Below, in pieces: positions 57,628 to 64,000 of a stretch of 64,000 nucleotides of DNA. The stretch's first letter is position 1. Every line of letters starts with the position of its first letter. Under the pieces are notes generated by a model. That model ran no database searches and was not told the origin of the DNA. It worked only from the letters and a program-made list of their open reading frames with translations. Source of the DNA: Mycoplasma sp. NEAQ87857 (GTDB lineage Bacteria; Bacillota_I; Bacilli_A; Mycoplasmatales; Metamycoplasmataceae); contig NZ_CP045542.1 in assembly GCF_009792315.1 (NCBI RefSeq), positions 558,001 to 622,000 of the forward strand, in the 5' to 3' direction. A program made the translations under genes and the position numbers.

Positions 57628-58986
57628 ATGTCTCAAAACGCAAACAAGAATACAAGTCGTAAAAAATTATTCATCATTTTAGGTGCTATTACAGCAACAG
57701 CTGGAGTTGCTGGTATTATTACCTATAGCGTAGTAAATAGCAAAAAAGAATCTATGAATAATAATGAATTAGTTAAGAAAATTGATGAACAAAAAACAAA
57801 TATTCAAAAATCAATAGATGAATTGAATTTTGTAGTTCAAAAAACTAACGATAAAACTAATCCTTATTCTTCGACTTTAGATTTAGTAAATCAAAAAATT
57901 GCTCAAATCTCAAAACTTAACCTTTCTCAACAAACACCACAAAAATTAGACGAAATTCTAAAAGAATTAACACAATTAACTTCTAAAATCCAAACAGATT
58001 ACAAAGCTGCATCACAAACAGGTATCACTAAGTACAAAAACCTTATTGATCTAAAAATTGAAGATCTTAATAAAAATTGATTCCCTTTATGAACTGATAA
58101 ATATTTCGATAATTCAAAAGCCACATTAAACAAATTTATCCCAACAGTAGCAAATAAAGAATGATCATCATTTAAAGTAATTTATGAAAAATATGAAGAA
58201 TTATTAGCTACAGCTGATAAAGCTGCAATGAATGTTGTTCATGCTTCTGCAGAATTACAAGATGCTATTAATGTTAATTATCAAGTAATGAAAGAAGCTG
58301 TTGAATTATACAATGGTAGAACTAGCGGATATGCTTTAACAGCACCTTATAAACAATTAGTAATAGCTACTTTAAATTTTGAATCATTATTTAAAATGCC
58401 TGTAAATGAAATTGGTACAAATAATAACGTTTTAGCATTACAAAATGGAGCTAAACTTGCTAAAAAATATGCTGATGAATATCTTGCATTAATTAATACA
58501 GCTCAAGAAAAAACTGCTAACTTATTAAAATATGCTAATGATTTAATAAATAAATGACAAGAAACTCAAAAAGATACTTTAGCTAATTTAAAAGCATTAT
58601 TAGATAAATATAGTAAAGAAACTCTTGATGATAAACCAAACCCAGAATACATTAAGGATTTAAAACCAGTTTCTAAAGATTATGATGTTTTAGATGAAAT
58701 GCAAAAAACATTATTCCAAACAATTACCCCTGTTAATAATGTTGTTTCTAAAATATTATTAGATCAAAAAATTACTGAAGTTGAATCTTGATTGAAATCT
58801 CATCAATCAGAAAGCAATGAAAATACAGCAGTAAAAACATTAAAAGATAAAGCGGCAGAATTAAAAGCTAAAAAATATGATTCAACTAATAATCCAAAAA
58901 CGTTTGAATCAATACTAAAAGATCTAGAAGATTTAGAAAAATTGTTTGATCAAGCTTCAAAAGAATCAACACCTAAACAATCGTAG
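57628..58986 (+). CDS. Membrane-anchored helical surface protein
   Basis: 452 residues. A short basic N-terminus (SRKK), one membrane helix at about 13-34 (LFIILGAITATAGVAGIITY), then an all-helical ectodomain with many Lys, Glu, Asn and Leu residues. No lipobox Cys, so it is an uncleaved N-terminal anchor. Ribosome binding site AAGGATC. It resembles the following gene in layout (KxxxIxxxxGxxxLA-type anchor plus coiled coil). No family recognised; adhesion or surface scaffold is a guess. The TA tract upstream hints at variable expression. Confidence 0.8.
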
Positions 58987-59058
58987 TTATATATTAATAA
59001 ATGTTCTAGTTTCAAATTAGATCATTTATTAATATTTTTTATATCTCTAAGGAAAATT

Positions 59059-61866
59059 ATGTTTAATAAAAAAATAACAATTATTGCAATTACTGGTGGA
59101 AGTTTAATATTAGCAACAAGTATTGCCACTACTGCTATAGTAGCAAAAAGTAAAAATATTAATGCTTTATCTAAAAAAGATGTAGTCTTTTATCAAAAGA
59201 ATTTAAAACAAACTCAAAACGATTTAGCGTTATTGATCAATACCACAAAAGAAACCATCAACAATCCTAACAATAGTAATATAGCTTTAATAAAAGTTAT
59301 TAAAGATAAAATAAATGATACTCAAACAAAAATTAACAATTTACCTAATAGCAATTTAAGCACTTGATCAGTTGAACAACTAACTAATAACATTAATATA
59401 ACCAAACATTTAATTAATGAAATTAAGCAATTAATCAATTCACATAATACAATTAGTGATAAATTTTCTAAAATCAAAGATTTAGAACAAAAATTATTAA
59501 ATATTGAAAGTTCACTAAAAAATCAAAATTTAGATCAAGATTTTGAACAATATAATGAACTTTTAAATAATATTAATCAAGCTATAGCTAATGTATCATC
59601 ATTTAAAGAATCACAAGATTTTAATGAAGCAAATAAATTATTTAACAATATTGATCAAGCATATAACGATTCATTAATTATGCTTAATCAAAATAGATTT
59701 AACCAATTAATGAATTTAGAAACTCAAGCAAACAACTTAATTAATGATAGTTTGCTTGAAGATGAAGAAACTATAATAAATAATATCAATACTGCTTTAA
59801 AGCAAATTTCTAATAATAATTTCAATAAAGAAAGTTCATTTGAACAGTTAGATAATTCAATATTGATTTTAAAACCAATTTTAAAAGAAGTTCAAGATAA
59901 AAGGCAACAAAACCTAGTTGCTTTTGAAACAGCTTTAGCTCAATATAAAAATTCATTTAATACAACTAAACAAGAATTAAATGATTATGAATCAACTAAC
60001 AACAATAAACTAAATGATTCATCTAACCAAGATATTAATTTAGTAACAAATTTAAAAGCAAAGATACTTGATTTAAAAACCAAATTAGACCAATTTGAAA
60101 TCAATGATAATCAAACTCTAACTAAAAAACAATTACATCAAAAAGAATTAGATTTTGCTTTATTAAAAACTCAAATTAGTGATCTTAAAAACAATTACAC
60201 TGATTTATTTACTAACATTGACCAAATTAAGGTTCTATTACAAAAGCTTCAAAATATCAAACCTTTATTAGAAAATGAAAATCATCAATTTCAAGATATA
60301 GCAAATAAAGATGATGTTTTAAATCAATTAAATACAGCTTTAGCTAAAGAAAATGTGTTTAAAACCACTTTAGAACTTACATTACTTCCAACATTAATTA
60401 ACGAATTATCAAACTCTTTTAATCAAGTTGTATTAGCATTAGAAAATGCTAGAACTTTAGAATTAAATAATTTAATTTCAAAAGTTGAAAAATTCATCCA
60501 AGACAAACAAAATAATAATGCTTCAATAATTAAACCATTGGTTCAAAAAGTTAATGAGACTAAACAAACTCTATCAACTAGTAATACCGAAGAAAATAAT
60601 GATAAAGTTTCATTATTTTCTAGATTAATTAATGAATTATCAAGTTCTTTAGATCAAGCAATAACATCATTAGATAATTCTTTAACATTAGAATTGAATA
60701 ATTTAATTTCAAAAGCTAAGGAATTTGTTCAAGAAAAACAAAATGAAAATACTTCTTCAATAACTCAACCACTAGTAAATAAGATAAATGAAATTGAACA
60801 AATGTTATCATCTAATCATTCTATTGAAAATAAAGAAAGTTATATCACTGAATTAAAAACAGTTTTAAGAGAAACTAGAGAACAACTATCAATTCATAAA
60901 CAAGCTATAATGGAGCTAAAAGAAGTAAATTCTAAAATCAAAGAAGTTTTAACTACCGATAAAAATCAATATTTAAAGAGCAACTTCTTTGATAGTTTAA
61001 CTGCTATAACCAATGAAATAGATACCTTTTTAGATTCAGATGATCAATCTAATATCAAGGAAAAATCAAAAGAATGATCTTCAAGAATAAATCAAGCTTG
61101 TTCATTACTTTTTGATGAAATAGATGAATGAAAACAAGGTTCAGAAGCTAACGCAAGTGAAATAGCACATAAACTTTATGAATATGGAATAGATGTTGAT
61201 ACTAATATTTCTATGATAAATAACAATTTACCAACTGATATCAAACTCCTAGAACAAGCTAAACAAAAAATATTATTATCAAATAATTTAGCAAATAAAA
61301 TCCAAGAAACTGATGCAGCTTATGCATCATTAGATACAATTTCAAAAACACAATTAAGCAAGATTCAAAGTTCATTAGAAGATGATTATTTTAAAAATGG
61401 AGAAGGACTTAAATATAAAGAATTGTTAGATAAAGCATCAGAATTGCTTACTGCGACTAAAAAATATCAAAAAATTAACGAAGTAAATGAAACCAAAAAT
61501 GATTTAATAACTGCATTTAGAGCATATAATCAACACACAGCTCCTTTATATCTTGCTTTAAGAAACATTTATAATGAAGCTACAAGATACTATAATGAGC
61601 AATATAATGCATTTAATGCTTTTAAAGAAAAGAATCAAAATTTTGTTGGAGATTATGTTTGAAAAGCATTCACAACCTCAAGAGATGCTTCTGAAATTGA
61701 TAAACTATTAGCACAAGTTGCTGCTGACTTAAATTCAAACGATATTTCTTATCAATTAACCAACATCAAGGTAGCAACAGCAAATATAGAGGCATCGTAT
61801 AAAGTATTCAAAAATAATATCAATAGATCTAAAGAAATATTTAAAAATTACAACATTGAAATTTAA
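59059..61866 (+). CDS. Large coiled-coil membrane-anchored protein with internal repeats
   Basis: 935 residues. Basic start MFNKKITIIAI, a membrane helix (about 6-28, ITGGSLILATSIATTAIVA), then almost continuous coiled coil. Two adjacent repeats of about 75 residues (near 450-520 and 520-595) share INELS.S..Q, LELNNLISK and the segment ending QEKQN. The DNA is also alike around 60400-60550 and 60620-60780, so the duplication is recent. No lipobox. Seventy-two bases separate it from the previous gene. Possibly a surface filament or cytoskeleton-linked protein. Confidence 0.82.
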
Positions 61867-61897
61867 CCAAAAATCACTTTTTCTCCTTAAATTAACT

Positions 61898-61926
61898 AAA
61901 AAATAAGAGTTTTTCTCTTATTTTTT
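61898..61926 (+). terminator. Terminator after the coiled-coil gene
   Basis: 12-bp stem AAAAAATAAGAG/CTCTTATTTTTT with a five-T loop, 31 bases after the stop. Confidence 0.9.
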
Positions 61927-62122
61927 ATACAAGCTTTAGGACTCTAATTCATTATATAGGTTGTTTTTGCTAAAAAAATGTATACTTTAATCGTTCTTTT
62001 AGTAATAATTTACTTATATATACTAATATTTATAGTATAAAAATAAAGATAGAATATCTTAATAAATTTAATCAAATACAACGTACAAAGAATTTAATTA
62101 AAAGAAAGGATTTTTTAAATAT

Positions 62123-63244
62123 ATGAAGAAAAAATGAAAATTCATTTGACCAGTTGTTTTAACTAGTTCATTAGTTGCTACAACAGCTGTTGCTTATACT
62201 TTATCAAATAAAAATGACACTACTTCAAACAAAGTGTTAGAAAGTAAAAAAGTAGAAGTATTAGGTTCTAGTTTAAACCTTGAATTAAATAAAGAATTTA
62301 ATTTAAATACAGCTAATGGTGAAGAAGTTGCTGCTGATGGAACAGGAGAAGGAGGAACATCTCCTGAAGCTCCTGCAACACCAGAAGGAAGCTCACAAGG
62401 CGGAACTACTTCAAATGAAAACGAAGCAGAAAGTTCTGAATCAAGACCAGAATCAGAGAACTCATTAGAACAACCTAAAGGTGAAATGTCATCAGGTTCA
62501 AACAATGGAGAATCTAATGTTGAAACTCAACCTTCAAGTGTTGATTCAACACCTGTAGAACCTAAATCTGAAGTGGTTTCTCAACCAGAAGAAAACAGTG
62601 GAGAGGTTACTAATACTGAATCAACTACAACTTCAGGTGGTGATGAAAAACAACCTGTTGTAGCAAATCCTGAAGAAGGACCAAAAGCTAGCGAAAATAC
62701 CGATAGTGAAGGTGGAGCATCTACAGAAGAAAAAGAAGCAGAAGGTGAAAAAGAATCTACAGAAAATCAAGCCGGTACACCTGGAGCTACTGATTCAAAC
62801 GGAAATGAAGCATCTGCTGGAAAAGAATCTGAGAATACTGTCGATCCTGCTCAACCAGCTGTTGAAGGAACAACAACTGTATTACCCGAATCTACTCAAG
62901 ACGGTAACAAAGAAACAGAAGTTGAAAACGCTAACAAAGAAGCTGATGGTGAAGGGAATGCTGTAGATAACACAAATAGTGGATCTGAAGCAACAACAGA
63001 CCAAAATGGTGAAGCTACTTCAACTGAAGAAAACCAAAACGGTAATGGTGAATCATCTGCTGAAGGAAGTTCAACAGAAGCAGGAAGTAACGAAGCTGAA
63101 AATACAGCAACTGAAGGAACTGCTACAGAATCAAATGCTCAAGAATTAACACCTCAAAGCATGATTGCTAACGGTAAGGTTCAAGAATTATTAAGATTGA
63201 TTTTATCACTATACATCTTTGGTGAAATGAACCAAAACAACTAG
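62123..63244 (+). CDS. Acidic, low-complexity surface protein
   Basis: 373 residues starting MKKKWKFIWPVV at 62123 (AAAGGA upstream). One N-terminal membrane helix (about 8-26). Residues 60-335 are very rich in Glu, Ser, Thr, Gly, Asn and Pro, with almost no Lys or hydrophobic residues, and look disordered. The last 30 residues turn hydrophobic (KVQELLRLILSLYIF). Codons here are clearly richer in G and C than in the neighbours, mainly because Gly, Ala, Pro and Glu are used. It may form an extended mucin-like surface coat. No family recognised. Confidence 0.8.
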
Positions 63245-63303
63245 TTTATGGATTTTGATTAACTAAATCAAATAAATAATTTAATCATTTTTTAATTTCA
63301 AGT

Positions 63304-63331
63304 AAAAATCTACTAGCAATAGTAGATTTTT
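63304..63331 (+). terminator. Terminator after the acidic protein gene
   Basis: 11-bp stem AAAAATCTACT/AGTAGATTTTT with a 6-nt loop. Confidence 0.85.
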
Positions 63332-63343
63332 ATAATTTTACTC

Positions 63344-63377
63344 TTGCATAATAGCTAAATTTTTAACTATTATGCAA
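63344..63377. promoter_or_regulatory. 11-bp inverted repeat upstream of the small surface protein
   Basis: TTGCATAATAG and its exact complement CTATTATGCAA with a 12-nt loop, about 35 bases upstream of a TATAAT -10 box (63410-63415). No U-run follows, so an operator is more likely than a terminator. Confidence 0.45.
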
Positions 63378-63446
63378 AATCTCTAGTTATGAAAATATAG
63401 CAAATATTGTATAATAATATAAACACTTAGTTATAGAAAGGTTAGT

Positions 63447-63776
63447 ATGTTCAAACTTAAAAAGTTATTTATTTCACTTGGTGCAGTATCAACTATTGCT
63501 GCAGCATCAACACCATTAATTTCTGCTAGTGCAAATTCTACAGCAACAACTAATACAAATTCAAACGTTAATAATAATGATCCTATTACTGTTCCAAAAG
63601 TAGCTCAACCTAGAAGAGTTGCTTCAACTGAATTAACACCTAAAAACCAAAGAAACTCAAGAAATCTATTATTATCAATATTAATTCCTTCAACATTTGT
63701 AGTTATATTTGGTGCATTCTTATATATTATTTTCGCTCGTGAAGAAGATGAAGAAGAATTAGAATTAAAAAAATAA
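63447..63776 (+). CDS. Small secreted protein with C-terminal membrane anchor
   Basis: 109 residues. A signal peptide (LFISLGAVSTIAAASTPLI, cut near SASA), a 45-residue Asn/Thr-rich external stretch, one membrane helix (LLLSILIPSTFVVIFGAFLYIIF) and the acidic tail REEDEEELELKK inside the cell. Ribosome binding site AGAAAGG. It may pair with the acidic protein upstream; no domain is recognised. Confidence 0.78.
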   Translation: MFKLKKLFISLGAVSTIAAASTPLISASANSTATTNTNSNVNNNDPITVPKVAQPRRVASTELTPKNQRNSRNLLLSILIPSTFVVIFGAFLYIIFAREEDEEELELKK

Positions 63777-63792
63777 TGTAATTTTATAAATT

Positions 63793-63821
63793 AAAAGACA
63801 AGAATTAAATTCTTGTCTTTT
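63793..63821. terminator. Bidirectional terminator between the small protein and tdk
   Basis: 14-bp perfect stem AAAAGACAAGAATT/AATTCTTGTCTTTT between convergent genes. Confidence 0.88.
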
Positions 63822-63833
63822 TTAATCAAATTA

Positions 63834-64000
63834 TTATTTAATAGCATGACAAGTTCTACATCTTGCTTCATACTCATCATCTCCAAGTAAATGCCTTTCA
63901 GTTGAAGCAACTTTTCTATAAGTCATATTAGCTTCTCCAAGACATTTCATACATACAGCTTTTAATTTGTTTACTGTATCAGCTCTAGCTAATAAATCTG
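63834..64000 (-). CDS. tdk: Thymidine kinase, C-terminal part
   Basis: The last 54 codons of a leftward gene that continues beyond the right edge. It reads ADTVNKLKAVCMKCLGEANM, then YRKV, and EYEARCRTCHAIK before the TAA. This is the lasso/zinc-binding end of type II thymidine kinases: two CxxC pairs (CMKC and CRTC) that bind the structural zinc. The nucleotide-binding part is outside the window. It phosphorylates thymidine for salvage, the usual dTMP source in mycoplasmas. Confidence 0.88.
   Translation of the reverse strand, partial: DLLARADTVNKLKAVCMKCLGEANMTYRKVASTERHLLGDDEYEARCRTCHAIK

Noticed and set aside
62194-62505. Leftward open frame opposite the acidic surface protein
   Set aside because: It is a by-product of the biased codons of the rightward gene, with no start signal.
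62706-62966. Lys-rich rightward frame within the acidic protein gene
   Set aside because: An out-of-frame shadow of the Glu/Gly repeats; no own start signal.

Overview
The window is a very A+T-rich mollicute (Mycoplasma/Mycoplasmopsis-type) chromosome segment. The main evidence is genetic code 4. Almost every long gene stays open only if TGA is read as tryptophan (subtilase, transposases, GH2, GH84, Snf2, PtsG), and the window encodes RF1. Surface lipoproteins, FtsZ without wall-synthesis genes, KtrAB, a sugar PTS and NAD synthesis from nicotinate fit the same group. The species cannot be assigned by eye. The pairing of a GH84 hyaluronidase-like enzyme with a GH2 beta-galactosidase-like enzyme suggests a glycan-degrading animal mycoplasma.

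Layout. 1-4.1 kb: the 3' end of a subtilisin-like serine protease, then two membrane proteins built from three copies of one roughly 300-residue module, the last two fused. 4.2-7.6 kb: an intact IS1634-type element next to a second, divergent and probably decayed transposase. 7.7-23 kb, minus strand: a housekeeping block with ZIP metal transporter, YebC, NadE, a PTS EIIB-EIIA-like protein lacking all expected phosphorylation residues, ftsZ/ftsA-like/rsmH/mraZ, KtrA/KtrB, UPF0154, M42 aminopeptidase, RlmH, MnmG and PncB. 23.3-28.6 kb, plus strand: a lipoprotein, an AbiE toxin-antitoxin pair with an operator-like inverted repeat and an IS-end remnant behind it, an asymmetric ABC-F protein and RsmE.

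28.6-43.2 kb, minus strand: a 14.5-kb two-gene surface glycosidase locus. The first gene is a 2561-codon GH84 enzyme with CBM32-like and albumin-binding GA-like modules and a C-terminal membrane anchor. The second is a GH2 enzyme with lipoprotein signal and coiled coil, whose frame is broken just after the lipobox. 43.2-46.7 kb: PTS EIICB, a small membrane protein, a 19-nt poly-A/T tract, a CIRCE-like palindrome and MurQ, so sugar import and amino-sugar processing sit next to the glycosidases. 46.8-50.1 kb: a SWIM zinc-finger/Snf2 helicase pair. 50.4-52.2 kb: prfA (apparently leaderless) and prmC, with a terminator-like hairpin inside the start of prmC.

52.3-57.3 kb, plus strand: a five-gene chain with overlapping ends encoding an ABC-2-like permease, an ATPase and three paralogous lipoproteins, behind a promoter with a perfect 16-bp palindrome. 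It is the best candidate here for an undescribed system. 57.5-63.8 kb: four membrane-anchored surface-type proteins (two coiled-coil, one very acidic low-complexity, one tiny), the first behind a (TA)13 tract. The end of the window holds the C-terminus of thymidine kinase. I saw no tRNA, rRNA or CRISPR array.

Translations were done by eye. Stop-free reading was checked codon by codon for the transposases and for large parts of the GH84 and Snf2 genes, and by frame continuity elsewhere.
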